A stretch of DNA of 64,000 nt from Nocardia aurea (lineage in GTDB: Bacteria; Actinomycetota; Actinomycetes; Mycobacteriales; Mycobacteriaceae): the NCBI RefSeq assembly GCF_003123685.1, contig NZ_QCYJ01000116.1, positions 62,001-126,000 of the forward strand. Direction: 5' to 3'. The notes beneath the pieces are model-generated. The model had not been told where the DNA came from, ran no database searches, and saw only the letters and a list, made by a program, of their open reading frames with translations. A program made the position numbers and the translations under genes. Shown piece after piece: positions 18,655-27,786 of the stretch (positions are counted from its first letter, which is position 1; each line of letters begins with the position of its first letter).

Positions 18655-19281
18655 ATGACCGGAACCCAGCGCCGCCAGCAACTGATCGAGATAGGCCGCG
18701 CCCTGTTCGCCGAACGCGGTTACGAGGCGACCTCGATCGAGGAGATCGCGCAACGCGCCCAGGTCTCCAAACCCGTAGTGTACGAACACTTCGGGGGTAA
18801 GGAAGGCCTGTACGCGGTGGTCGTCGACCGCGAGATGTCGATGCTGCTGGACATGATCACCTCCTCGCTCACCCAGAACCGCTCACGCGTGCGGCTCGAA
18901 CAGGTGGCGCTCGCGCTGCTCACCTACATCGAGGAACGCACCGACGGATTCCGAATCCTGGTGCGCGACCAGCCGGTCGCCACCGACGACGGTCGGTACT
19001 CCAGCCTGCTCAACGAGGCCGTCAACCAGGTGGCGCACATCCTCGCAGGCGATTTCGAGCGCCGCGAACTCGACACCAGCCTGGCCACGCTCTACGCGCA
19101 GGGACTCGTCGGTATGGTGTCCACCGCCGCGACCTGGTGGCTGGATGTCCGCACACCGCCCAAAGAGGTTGTGGCAGCCCATTTGGTGAACCTCTGCTGG
19201 AACGGACTGCGCCACCTGGAGGCCGATCCGCAATTGGACTCGGAGTGGCCGACGACGGCCACCGACCGACCCGAGAGGTAA
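18655..19281 (+). CDS. TetR family regulator, Rv1019-like
   Basis: Transcriptional regulator. The helix-turn-helix is clear (FAERGYEATSIEEIAQRA, then VSKPVVYEHFGGKEGLYAVV), followed by a ligand domain of about 150 residues. I chose ATG 18655 (MTGTQRRQQLIEIGR) because homology begins there; ATG 18532 would add 41 residues of Arg/Pro/Ser-rich sequence. It lies between tRNA-Gln and mfd as Rv1019 does, except that a second TetR gene is inserted between. No membrane span. Its target is unknown. Confidence 0.88.
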   Translation: MTGTQRRQQLIEIGRALFAERGYEATSIEEIAQRAQVSKPVVYEHFGGKEGLYAVVVDREMSMLLDMITSSLTQNRSRVRLEQVALALLTYIEERTDGFRILVRDQPVATDDGRYSSLLNEAVNQVAHILAGDFERRELDTSLATLYAQGLVGMVSTAATWWLDVRTPPKEVVAAHLVNLCWNGLRHLEADPQLDSEWPTTATDRPER

Positions 19282-19331
19282 CCAGCGAATTGCGATGGAG
19301 GCCCGGCTGAATGCTCGAATTGGTTAACGGG

Positions 19332-19349
19332 CGTACACCTGGTGGTACG
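19332..19349. promoter_or_regulatory. Imperfect palindrome, candidate operator
   Basis: CGTACACCTGGTGGTACG has outer arms CGTAC/GTACG and an inner CACC-T-GGTG. It lies 102 bases upstream of the gamma-butyrolactone-receptor-like gene and may be its autoregulatory site; this is inference from position and symmetry. Confidence 0.45.
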
Positions 19350-19385
19350 GTTCACGCATCCTCTGGGTGCTGTTCGGGCGGTGTA

Positions 19386-19421
19386 TCGGTCTACTTCGAG
19401 ATGTCGGTCTACTTCAGGATG
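19386..19421 (+). repeat. Two tandem 18-bp repeats
   Basis: TCGGTCTACTTCGAGATG (19386-19403) is followed immediately by TCGGTCTACTTCAGGATG (19404-19421), 16 of 18 bases identical. The copies end 29 bases before the start codon at 19451, where promoter or operator sequences are expected. Confidence 0.9.
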
Positions 19422-19450
19422 GCTGGGTTCAAGAATGACAGGCGGATCTG

Positions 19451-20098
19451 ATGGCTAGGCAAGCGCGCGCGGAAATCACCCGCGACTCCGTCCTTGCGGG
19501 CGCTGCCGATGTCTTTCTGCGCTTGGGCTATGCGAATGCGAGCCTCAGCGAGATCATCGCGCAATCGAACGTGACCAAGGGCGCCTTGTACTTTCACTTC
19601 GGTTCGAAGGAAGAACTCGCACGCGCCGTGGTCGACCAGGGCAACGAGCGCCTGGTCGGTTCGTGCCAGGGATTCTTCGATCCCAGAGTGCCCGCGCTGG
19701 AAGCATGCATCGGCATCACCTACGTGGTGGCCGACCTATCCATGAACGACCCCATGGTCGGCGCGATGCTCAAACTCACGCACCAGATCGGCGACTACCG
19801 CGGCGCCCAGGGCGACAACATCGCCAAAACCTGGGGCGACACCTACCGCGTACTCGCCGAACGTGCCATCGCACAAGGCGATCTGGAAGCCGACCTCGAC
19901 TCGGACGTGGTCGGGCTGCTACTCCAGGAAATCACCGCGGGCGTGCACATCGTCGCCGTCGGCACGGACTCCATCGACCAGATGGCCACCCGCATGGAAC
20001 GCGCGTGGTACTTCCTGCTGCCGTCGATCGTGCCGGGCGAGAAGTTGTCGTACTTCCGGGAATTCGCGGCACGAAGGCTGCGGCGGTACGTGCCCTGA
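19451..20098 (+). CDS. TetR family, gamma-butyrolactone receptor-like (ScbR/ArpA type)
   Basis: The N-terminal half carries the signature of autoregulator receptors: AADVFLRLGYANASLSEIIA then NVTKGALYFHFGSKEELARAV. The rest (to residue 215) is the ligand-binding domain with a conserved tryptophan-containing segment (TWGDTYRVLAERA). In Streptomyces such proteins bind gamma-butyrolactones and control secondary metabolism. No butyrolactone synthase (AfsA-like) gene is visible in the window, so its ligand is unknown. Upstream lie a palindrome and tandem 18-bp repeats; downstream, a strong hairpin. Confidence 0.85.
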   Translation: MARQARAEITRDSVLAGAADVFLRLGYANASLSEIIAQSNVTKGALYFHFGSKEELARAVVDQGNERLVGSCQGFFDPRVPALEACIGITYVVADLSMNDPMVGAMLKLTHQIGDYRGAQGDNIAKTWGDTYRVLAERAIAQGDLEADLDSDVVGLLLQEITAGVHIVAVGTDSIDQMATRMERAWYFLLPSIVPGEKLSYFREFAARRLRRYVP

Positions 20099-20112
20099 TT
20101 GTGGCGGCCCGG

Positions 20113-20132
20113 GGGCCGCGGGTTCGCGGCCC
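20113..20132 (+). terminator. Hairpin terminator after the TetR gene
   Basis: GGGCCGCG-GGTT-CGCGGCCC is an 8-bp perfect stem with a 4-base loop, followed by TTCTTGT, 14 bases after the 20098 stop. It looks like an intrinsic terminator. Its right arm also pairs with 20204-20213, so it competes with the larger structure. Confidence 0.75.
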
Positions 20133-20213
20133 TTCTTGTCTCGCGTCCGAGCGGTCGATACTCGCGCCTTCGGCGCATTGTCTCGACCGCTCGGACGCGA
20201 GACGGCCGCGAAC
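20122..20213. repeat. Large nested inverted repeat
   Basis: A perfect 21-bp inverted repeat (20138-20158 with 20183-20203) encloses a smaller hairpin (GCGCC-TTC-GGCGC, 20164-20176). It is itself enclosed by 10-bp arms GTTCGCGGCC (20122-20131) and GGCCGCGAAC (20204-20213), with a six-base bulge on the left. Between a TetR stop and mfd; could act in RNA as an attenuator or in DNA as a cruciform or binding site. Confidence 0.9.
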
Positions 20214-20578
20214 GGGCGCTCGTCAGGCTCGCGCCGTGGGGGTGGGGTTGGTTGTGAGTGGTTGTTTTCGAGGGTTTGCCCGGGGTGGGTGCGGTGGTTC
20301 TTGGGTTGTGGGGGCGTTGTAGGTGGGGATCTGGTTCTGATGCGTCGGGGGGTGTCGGAGTCCGGAGTGCGACGTGGGTGTGGGGGTTGTGCTGGTGTTT
20401 GCGTGCGGGAGGCTGGGGGGTGAGGTTCGGCTGCTGCCGAGAGGTCGGGGCTCGACGGTTCGGCGACGATCTCGGGGGCGGGGCACGCACTGGCGGTAGT
20501 AGGGGTGACGGGGGTGTCGGTCGTGGTGTTTAGACTCAGTTGGCTGTTCTGAACCATCGCCTGAGCTCAGGAGTCGCA
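20214..20578. other. Non-coding G/T-rich stretch upstream of mfd
   Basis: From about 20236 to 20420 the plus strand is strikingly rich in G and T and poor in A and C. Minus-strand open frames here encode only Pro/Thr/Arg low-complexity sequence and are not credible. It should hold the mfd promoter; TAGACT at 20531-20536 is a possible -10-like element. Confidence 0.5.
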
Positions 20579-23500
20579 ATGCCCACCCACCGTCCACCTC
20601 TTGCTGGACTGGCCGCGGTGGCCGGTGCCGACGCGGCCCTGCGGACTGTCGCGGGGCTGGTGGGGAAGTCTTCGGTCGAACTCGTCGCGCCGTCGGCGGC
20701 GCGGCCGTTCGTCTCGGCCACGGTCGCGGTGAAACGGCCGGTGGTCGTGGTGACGGCCACGGGGCGTGAGGCCGATGACCTGGCGGTCGAGTTGACCGAG
20801 ATGCTGGGGGAAGCGGTCGCGCAGTTCCCGTCCTGGGAGACGCTGCCGCACGAGCGGCTGTCGCCGGGGGCGGATACGGTCGGGCGCAGGCTGGAGGTGC
20901 TGCGGCGGCTCGCGCATCCGGAGGATCCGGTGTTCCCGGTGCCGCTGCGGGTGGTGGTGACCACGGTGCGCTCGCTCATGCAGCCGATGGCGGCGGGGCT
21001 CGGGGATATCGAGCCGGTGGTGCTGCGGGTCGGGGCGGAATTCGACTTCGACGGATTGCTCACGCGGCTGGTGGAATTCGCCTACACGCGGGTCGACATG
21101 GTGGGCAAGCGCGGTGAGTTCGCGGTGCGCGGCGGAATTCTCGACGTCTTCCCGCCGACCGCCGATCATCCGGTGCGCGTGGAGTTCTGGGGTGACGAGA
21201 TCACCGAACTGCGCCCGTTCTCGGTGGCCGACCAGCGCTCGCTCGGCGAGATCGAGGTGGATCTCGTCGTCGCGACGCCGTGCCGGGAACTGCTGCTGAC
21301 CGAGGCGGTGCGCGACCGGGCCGCCGAGGTGGCCGCCGACAACGCGGCCGACGCGGCGCTGGTCGAGATGCTGGAGAAACTCTCCCAGGGCATCCCCGTC
21401 GACGGCATGGAAGCGCTGCTGCCGGTGCTGCAACCCGGCGAACTGCGCCTGCTGACCGAGGTGCTGCCCGACGACACCCACCTGCTGCTGTGCGATCCGG
21501 AGAAGATCCGCACCCGCGCCGCCGACCTGGTCCGCACCGGGGAGGAATTCCTGGAAGCCTCGTGGACCGCGGCCTCCTTCGGCGCCTCCGCGCCGCTGGG
21601 CGCGCACGGTCTGGATCTGGCCGCCTCCGGGTACCGAGGGCTGCCCGAGATCCACGAGAGCGCGAACCGGCGTGGGCTGTCGTGGTGGACCATGAGCCCG
21701 CTGACCTCGGGCGATCCCGCCGAGGTCGTCCTGCCGCTGCTGGCCGGACCCGCCGCGCGCGGTTCCGAGGAACTGGTCGCGACGATCTTCGCCTCGCTGC
21801 GCGCGCACGTCGCGACCGGCGGACGCGCGGTGGTGGTGGTCGCGGGGCACGGCACCGCGCAGCGCGTGCTGGAACGACTGGCCGACGCCGAAGTGCCCGC
21901 GGGAGTGCTCGACAGCGCCGAGGAACCGAGTCCCGGCCTGGTCGGAGTGCTGTGCGGTTCCCTGCACGACGGACTGGTCTTCGAGGACGCGGGACTGGTG
22001 GTCGTCGCCGAATCCGACCTCACCGGAAACCGCGTCACCGCGCCCGGCGAAGGAAAGCGGCTGCCCGCCAAACGGCGCAATCAGGTGGACCCGCTCGCCC
22101 TCAACGCGGGCGATATGGTCGTGCACGATCAGCACGGCATCGGCCGCTTCGTCGAGATGATCGAACGTACCGTCGGCGGTGCTCGCCGCGAATACCTGGT
22201 TATCGAATACGCGCCCGGAAAGCGCGGCCAGCCTGGCGACCGGCTGTTCGTGCCGATGGAATCGCTGGACCAGCTCTCCCGCTATGTCGGCGGTGAGATG
22301 CCGAGCCTGTCCAAACTGGGCGGCTCGGACTGGGCCAATACGAAACGTAAGGCGCGCAAGGCGGTTCGCGAGATCGCGGGCGAACTCGTGCAGTTGTACG
22401 CGGCCAGGCAGGCGGCCCCCGGTCACGCCTTCGGCAAGGACACCCCGTGGCAGCAGGAGATGGAGGACGCGTTCGCGTTCACCGAGACGGTCGACCAGAT
22501 GACCGCCATCGCCGAGGTCAAATCCGATATGGAGAAGCCGGTGCCGATGGACCGCGTGGTCTGCGGCGACGTCGGTTACGGCAAGACCGAGATCGCGGTG
22601 CGCGCGGCGTTCAAGGCGGTGCAGGACGGTAAACAGGTCGTCGTGCTGGTGCCGACGACCCTGCTGGCCCAGCAGCATCTCCAGACCTTCACCGAGCGGG
22701 TCGCGGGATTCCCGGTGACGGTGAAAGGGTTGTCGCGTTTCACCGATCTCGCCGAATCGCGCGAGGTGCTCGCGGGGATGGCCGACGGTTCGGTCGATAT
22801 CGTGGTCGGCACGCACCGGCTGCTCCAGACCGGTGTGCGCTGGAAGGATCTCGGCCTGGTCGTGGTCGACGAGGAACAGCGCTTCGGCGTCGAGCACAAG
22901 GAACACATCAAGGCGCTGCGCACCCACGTCGACGTGCTGACCATGTCGGCCACCCCGATTCCGCGCACCCTGGAGATGAGCCTGGCGGGCATCCGCGAGA
23001 TGTCGACCATCCTGACCCCGCCCGAGGAACGCCACCCGGTGCTCACCTACGTCGGCGGCTACAACGACAAACAGGTCACCGCCGCCATTCGTCGCGAACT
23101 GCTCCGCGACGGGCAGGTCTTCTACGTGCACAACCGGGTTTCATCGATCGACAAGGCCGCCAAGCGGATTCGCGATCTGGTGCCGGAGGCGCGGGTGGTC
23201 GTCGCGCACGGCCAGATGCACGAGGACATGCTCGAACAGACCGTCCAGGGTTTCTGGGAACGTGAATTCGACGTCCTGGTGTGCACGACGATCATCGAGA
23301 CCGGCCTCGACATCTCCAACGCCAACACCCTGGTCGTGGAACGCGCCGACGCGCTCGGCCTGTCACAGCTGCACCAGTTGCGCGGTCGTGTCGGACGCAG
23401 CAGGGAGCGCGGCTACGCCTACTTCCTGTACCCACCGGAGAAACCGCTCACCGAGACCGCCTACGACCGGCTCGCCACCATCGCGCAGAATTCCGATCTC

Positions 23501-24193
23501 GGCGCGGGTATGGCCGTGGCCATGAAGGATCTCGAGATCCGCGGCGCCGGAAACGTTCTCGGCGCGGAACAGTCCGGCCATGTCGCCGGCGTCGGCTTCG
23601 ATCTGTACGTGCGACTGGTCGGCGAGGCGGTGGAGGCCTACCGGGCCGCCGCCGACGGCAAGCCGATCGTCACCGAGGAGGTCAAGGAGGTCCGCATCGA
23701 CCTCCCCGTCGACGCGCATATCCCGCCCGACTACATCGCCAGCGATCGGCTGCGGCTGGAGGCGTATCGCAAACTCGCCGCAGCGCAGGACGATTCGGCG
23801 CTCGCCATGGTGGTGGAGGAACTCGTCGACCGCTACGGCCCGCTGCCGGTCGAGGTCGGTCGTCTGGTGTCGGTGGCGAAACTGCGTCTGCTGGCGCGCG
23901 AGTACGGCGTCACCGAGATCGCGGTGGCCGGGACCACGCTGAAGATCTCCCCGCTGCTGAATCTCCCCGATTCCAAACAGCTCCGGCTCAAGCGCATCTA
24001 TCCGAGCGCCTCCTACAAGCCCGCGAGCGGCGTGGTGCAGCTGCCGTTGCCCCGGGTGCAGGACAGTGTCGGCGCGGACCGGGTCCGCGATATCCGGTTG
24101 CTGCAATTCGTCGCCGACCTGCTGCTGGCGTTGGACGGCAAGGCGCAGGGCGCGGTGGATCTCACCGTCGCGACCGAGATGTCCGCGCATTGA
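20579..24193 (+). CDS. mfd: Transcription-repair coupling factor
   Basis: ATP-dependent DNA translocase that removes stalled RNA polymerase and recruits UvrA. The 1204-residue protein has the UvrB-homology region with ETLPHERLSP (near 90), then the RNA-polymerase-interaction domain (NPLALNAGDMVVHDQHGIGRF-like region near 510). The RecG-like helicase follows: GDVGYGKTEIAVRA (about 663), VVDEEQRFGV (about 765) and LRGRVGRSRERGYAYF (about 940). A C-terminal TRCF domain completes it. ATG at 20579 follows AGGAG at five bases. It overlaps mazG by one base (TGATG). Confidence 0.97.
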   Translation: MPTHRPPLAGLAAVAGADAALRTVAGLVGKSSVELVAPSAARPFVSATVAVKRPVVVVTATGREADDLAVELTEMLGEAVAQFPSWETLPHERLSPGADTVGRRLEVLRRLAHPEDPVFPVPLRVVVTTVRSLMQPMAAGLGDIEPVVLRVGAEFDFDGLLTRLVEFAYTRVDMVGKRGEFAVRGGILDVFPPTADHPVRVEFWGDEITELRPFSVADQRSLGEIEVDLVVATPCRELLLTEAVRDRAAEVAADNAADAALVEMLEKLSQGIPVDGMEALLPVLQPGELRLLTEVLPDDTHLLLCDPEKIRTRAADLVRTGEEFLEASWTAASFGASAPLGAHGLDLAASGYRGLPEIHESANRRGLSWWTMSPLTSGDPAEVVLPLLAGPAARGSEELVATIFASLRAHVATGGRAVVVVAGHGTAQRVLERLADAEVPAGVLDSAEEPSPGLVGVLCGSLHDGLVFEDAGLVVVAESDLTGNRVTAPGEGKRLPAKRRNQVDPLALNAGDMVVHDQHGIGRFVEMIERTVGGARREYLVIEYAPGKRGQPGDRLFVPMESLDQLSRYVGGEMPSLSKLGGSDWANTKRKARKAVREIAGELVQLYAARQAAPGHAFGKDTPWQQEMEDAFAFTETVDQMTAIAEVKSDMEKPVPMDRVVCGDVGYGKTEIAVRAAFKAVQDGKQVVVLVPTTLLAQQHLQTFTERVAGFPVTVKGLSRFTDLAESREVLAGMADGSVDIVVGTHRLLQTGVRWKDLGLVVVDEEQRFGVEHKEHIKALRTHVDVLTMSATPIPRTLEMSLAGIREMSTILTPPEERHPVLTYVGGYNDKQVTAAIRRELLRDGQVFYVHNRVSSIDKAAKRIRDLVPEARVVVAHGQMHEDMLEQTVQGFWEREFDVLVCTTIIETGLDISNANTLVVERADALGLSQLHQLRGRVGRSRERGYAYFLYPPEKPLTETAYDRLATIAQNSDLGAGMAVAMKDLEIRGAGNVLGAEQSGHVAGVGFDLYVRLVGEAVEAYRAAADGKPIVTEEVKEVRIDLPVDAHIPPDYIASDRLRLEAYRKLAAAQDDSALAMVVEELVDRYGPLPVEVGRLVSVAKLRLLAREYGVTEIAVAGTTLKISPLLNLPDSKQLRLKRIYPSASYKPASGVVQLPLPRVQDSVGADRVRDIRLLQFVADLLLALDGKAQGAVDLTVATEMSAH

Positions 24194-24891
24194 TGGATCG
24201 ACGCGACGAGGTCGGTGCGGTGCGTCGGGTCGCGGCGGGTCTGGCCGACGCCGTCGAGGTGATGGATCGGCTGTGGAGTTTCGGTGGCTGGGAGGTCACC
24301 CAGACCCACGATTCGCTGCGCCCGTACCTGCTCGAGGAGACCTACGAACTCCTCGACGCCATCCAGGACGCCGACGCGGAGACCATCAAGGAGGAGCTAG
24401 GCGATCTGCTGCTCCAGGTGCTCTTCCATTCCAGGATCGCCGAGGCGGCGGGGGAGTTCACCGTCGACGACGTGGCCGCCGCGCTCGTCGCCAAACTCGT
24501 CAACCGCAGCCCGCACCTGGTCGGCTCCTCGCTCGACCCCGCCGCGACGGTCGCCGACAAGATCGCGGCCCAGGAAATCGCCTGGGAGGAACGCAAATCG
24601 GCGGAGAAGGCCAGGCGTTCCTGCCTGGACGGCATCGCCATGGCCCAGCCCGCGCTCGCACTGGCCGAGAAGGTCATCGCGCGTAGTACCAGAGCGGGCC
24701 TGCCCGACGACCTGATCCCGGACGAACTGCGCGTGGTGCGCCTCGGTGGACCCGACAGCGCCGAGGAACGCCTGCGCAAGGCCACGATGACCTTCGCCGC
24801 GACGATTCGCGCCGCGGAGGACGCCGCCGAAGCCGCATGCGGCGATCGTCATCGGCTGAGCGCGGGCGACTGGCGTCGCTACTGGCCCTGA
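24193..24891 (+). CDS. mazG: MazG-type nucleoside triphosphate pyrophosphohydrolase
   Basis: Hydrolyses (d)NTPs to monophosphates, a housecleaning role. One MazG domain is visible with the metal-binding pattern LLEETYELLDAI and EELGDLLLQVLFHS (about residues 45-80). A second conserved block VADKIAAQEIAWEERKSAEK follows. At 232 residues it is shorter than Rv1021 (325 residues). It is translationally coupled to mfd (shared base at 24193), in the same order as Rv1020-Rv1021. Confidence 0.9.
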   Translation: MDRRDEVGAVRRVAAGLADAVEVMDRLWSFGGWEVTQTHDSLRPYLLEETYELLDAIQDADAETIKEELGDLLLQVLFHSRIAEAAGEFTVDDVAAALVAKLVNRSPHLVGSSLDPAATVADKIAAQEIAWEERKSAEKARRSCLDGIAMAQPALALAEKVIARSTRAGLPDDLIPDELRVVRLGGPDSAEERLRKATMTFAATIRAAEDAAEAACGDRHRLSAGDWRRYWP

Positions 24892-25169
24892 GGGCACCTG
24901 TCGACGCGAACGCCCGACGATCGGTTCGCCGTGATCGGAACGTGTCGGGCAAACCGGGCGCGAACCCGGCGGGGCCCGCCGCCGCCGACTGTGACGGTGC
25001 TCCCACGGCGGTCGTCCCGCGTTAACGCCGGGGCCGCCGACACCGAAGTCACACCTACCCGCAAGCTTGTCGTCACCGCCCGTCGGGAATCCTGTCGGTA
25101 CGGCTTCGCTAAGGTTGCGGGGATTCCGATGCCAATGGCGGGCACACCGCCGGGAGGATGTACGGTCCG

Positions 25170-26123
25170 GTGCACATCGGCAGAGTCGCGGAGTACCCGC
25201 GACCGGATCACGTGTTGTTCCACTTGAGCGACACCCATCTCATCGCGGGCGACGGCGAACTCTACGACGCCGTCGACGCGGATCTGCGGCTGCGACAGCT
25301 GCTCGACCACGCCGTCTCCGGCGGTATCCGACCGACCGCGATCGTCGTGACGGGAGATCTGGCCGACCGGGGTGAGCCCGAGGCCTACGACAAACTGCGC
25401 GAGATCATGGAACCGTTCGCGCGCCGCGCGCAGGCCCCGATCGTCTGGGTGACCGGCAATCACGACGACCGCGCCACGCTACGGCAGCGACTGCTCGACG
25501 AATACCCCTCGACCGCCCCGCTGGATCGGGTGCACATGGTCGACGGTCTGCGCATCGTCGTGCTCGACACCACCGTGCCGGGCCATCACTACGGCGATCT
25601 CACCGACGACCAGCTGTCCTGGCTGCGCACGGTGCTGTCCGAGCCCGCGCCGTTCGGCACCGTGCTCGCCATGCACCACCCCCCGGTGCCGTGCGTGATC
25701 GATCTCGCGGTCACCGTCGAACTGCGCGATCAGCGCCGCCTGGCCGATGTGCTCGACGGCAGCGACGTACGCGCGATCCTCGCCGGTCACCTGCACTTCT
25801 CCACCTTCGCGACCTTCGCGGGCATTCCGGTCTCGGTCGCGTCGGCCAGTTGCTACACCCAGGATCTCGGTGTGCGGACGGGCGGTCTGCGCGGGCGTGA
25901 CGGCGCGCAGGCGTTCAACTACGTGCACGTCTATCCCGACACCGTGGTGCATTCGGTGGTGCCGATCGATCGCGGCCCGACCGTCGGCAGTCCGTCGACG
26001 CCGGAGGAAGCCGCGGCTACCCTGCGGGAGGCGGGCATCGTGATACCGCCCGCCGCGCGCATTCCGCACGTCATGCGCAACGCGCAGCCGACACCGGAAT
26101 CCGGCGACGAATCGATGCGCTGA
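25170..26123 (+). CDS. Class III cyclic nucleotide phosphodiesterase, Rv0805-like
   Basis: Metallophosphoesterase hydrolysing cyclic nucleotides and other phosphodiesters. Binuclear metal motifs are in order: HLSDTHLI (near residue 20), VTGDLADRG (about 60), TGNHDDR (about 95), MHHPP (about 165) and AGHLHFSTFATF (about 205). GTG at 25170 gives MHIGRVAEYPRPDHV, 317 residues, aligning with Rv0805 from its start; an ATG at 25158 abuts the GGGAGG box with no spacing and is unlikely. It ends four bases from the convergent Stealth gene. Confidence 0.9.
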   Translation: MHIGRVAEYPRPDHVLFHLSDTHLIAGDGELYDAVDADLRLRQLLDHAVSGGIRPTAIVVTGDLADRGEPEAYDKLREIMEPFARRAQAPIVWVTGNHDDRATLRQRLLDEYPSTAPLDRVHMVDGLRIVVLDTTVPGHHYGDLTDDQLSWLRTVLSEPAPFGTVLAMHHPPVPCVIDLAVTVELRDQRRLADVLDGSDVRAILAGHLHFSTFATFAGIPVSVASASCYTQDLGVRTGGLRGRDGAQAFNYVHVYPDTVVHSVVPIDRGPTVGSPSTPEEAAATLREAGIVIPPAARIPHVMRNAQPTPESGDESMR

Positions 26124-26127
26124 CCGC

Positions 26128-27585
26128 TCAGGCCGCGCCCGACTCGGGCATGACCGGGTGCGACGCCGGGTCGATCCGCTCCCACGGAGCGGGCTCGGGG
26201 TAGTACTCGGCGAGGAACGCCGACACCGTGCGCACCCGTTCGGCTTCGCCGACCTCGGGGAAGCTCCCGTCGTTGAGGCAGAAGAAGTCGACGTCACGTC
26301 GTTCGATCAGCTCGGGTAGTAGGCCGAGCCCCGCCCTGCTGGTGGTGTCGACGTAGCGCATCCTCGCCGATTCCTGCGGCACCGCGCGTCCGCTGAGCAG
26401 GGCGTAGTAGTGATAGAGCGAGTTGGTGACCGAGATATCGGTCGCCGCGCGGAACCGGCTGGCCCTGGTACGCCCGAAATCCTCGGCGAATTCCGCCTCC
26501 ATCTCCAGCAGGACGCTGCGGCGCAACGGCACCGGGGTGTGCTCGAGATGGCGGGTGATCACATGCCCGAACCGCCGCGCGAGCAGTCCGCGATTCACCC
26601 GCGCCGCGTTCTCGAAACCGCTGCGGCGCTCGTTGTTCCGGCCGGGCCCGATGCGGGTGTCGGCCTCGATGAAACGGCTGATTCCGGCCGGGGTGAAGAA
26701 CATGGACGGGCGCGTGGGGCGGGCGAAGAACATGTCGTCGTTGGAGTACAGGAAGTGCTCGCTGAGCCCCTCGATGTGCTGGAGTTGGCATTCCACGGCG
26801 TGGGAGTTGAAGGTCGGCAGCCCGCTCGTCTCGCTGAAATGGTCGACGGCGCGGACCACGGTCACCGCCGGATGGTCGGCCAGCCAGGCCGGAACGGCGG
26901 AATCGGTCGCGATGAAGATGTGCCGGATCCACGGCGCGTTCTTGTGCACCGAGCGCATCGCGTATTCGAGTTCGTCGATCTGACGGATCCTGGCGTCGGC
27001 GTCGTCGCCCTCGCCGACCACCACCTGTGCCAGCATGCCCGCGCGGCGAGCGCGGAATTCGGGATCGGACCCGTCGACCCAGGAGAAGACGATGTCGATA
27101 TCGAAGTCGACGTCGGTCGGGTGCGGAGCGAACATATCGGTCAGGGTCGGCCAGGTCCGCTCGAACAGCGTGACATCGGCCATCGTCACGTCGGCGAGAT
27201 CGAACACGGTGCGCGTCAGCGCGTTCGGACGCGGGCATTCGACGGTGTCGCCGTGGTAGTCCCAGAATTCGAGGTCGACGTGGTGGGCCGGGTCGGTGTC
27301 GCGCCCCAGCCGCACGACATTGTCGAAGGGGGCGGCGCAGGCGAATCCGGCGGACAGCGCCGCCGTCAGCACCCGCTGCGCCATCGTCCGGTGCGCGGCG
27401 TCGACGGCGAGCACCAGGCGGTGCTCACTGGCACGGACCAGCAGGAACGGCACTTCGGCCGTCGCCAGCTCACCGCGTAGGTAGATCAGATCGGCGACCA
27501 TCGCCTCCGAGGCGACCAGATTGCGCGCGGTCGATCGGGCGACCGTACCCACCGTCGGTGAGTGCGTTGCTCCCATATCCATCAT
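26128..27585 (-). CDS. Stealth family sugar-phosphate transferase
   Basis: Stealth proteins are hexose-1-phosphoryltransferases of capsule or exopolysaccharide synthesis. The conserved regions appear in order: DIDIVFSWVDGSDPEF (CR1), DELEYAMRSVHKNAPWIRHI (CR2, with FIATD next), HFLYSNDDMFFARP (CR3) and the C-terminal CR4 region. ATG 27585 follows GGGGAAAG. The frame stays open to a GTG at 27786, which would add 67 residues of uncertain quality, and ATG 27597 is a third option. No other capsule gene adjoins it, so it is an orphan; the role is inferred from family only. Confidence 0.85.
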   Translation of the reverse strand: MMDMGATHSPTVGTVARSTARNLVASEAMVADLIYLRGELATAEVPFLLVRASEHRLVLAVDAAHRTMAQRVLTAALSAGFACAAPFDNVVRLGRDTDPAHHVDLEFWDYHGDTVECPRPNALTRTVFDLADVTMADVTLFERTWPTLTDMFAPHPTDVDFDIDIVFSWVDGSDPEFRARRAGMLAQVVVGEGDDADARIRQIDELEYAMRSVHKNAPWIRHIFIATDSAVPAWLADHPAVTVVRAVDHFSETSGLPTFNSHAVECQLQHIEGLSEHFLYSNDDMFFARPTRPSMFFTPAGISRFIEADTRIGPGRNNERRSGFENAARVNRGLLARRFGHVITRHLEHTPVPLRRSVLLEMEAEFAEDFGRTRASRFRAATDISVTNSLYHYYALLSGRAVPQESARMRYVDTTSRAGLGLLPELIERRDVDFFCLNDGSFPEVGEAERVRTVSAFLAEYYPEPAPWERIDPASHPVMPESGAA

Positions 27586-27786
27586 TGCTTTCCCCATCCA
27601 TCGGGTCGTTCCGTCGGAAAACACCGAGGCACCGCGCCGGAGACGGGTGGCGGCCCCGGCCACGTGGGAGTGGGCCGAGGTCGCCTCGCGCGGCGCGGTC
27701 GAATTCAGGGATGGGGCAGGATGCTGTAGGGCAGGAACGAATTCGCCGGCCGATACCAGGACGATCGGTTGACCATTCGTTCTCAC

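Noticed and set aside
20223..20597. Minus-strand frame upstream of mfd
   Set aside because: Encodes only Pro/Thr/Arg/His low-complexity sequence generated by the G/T-rich strand bias, and overlaps the mfd start.
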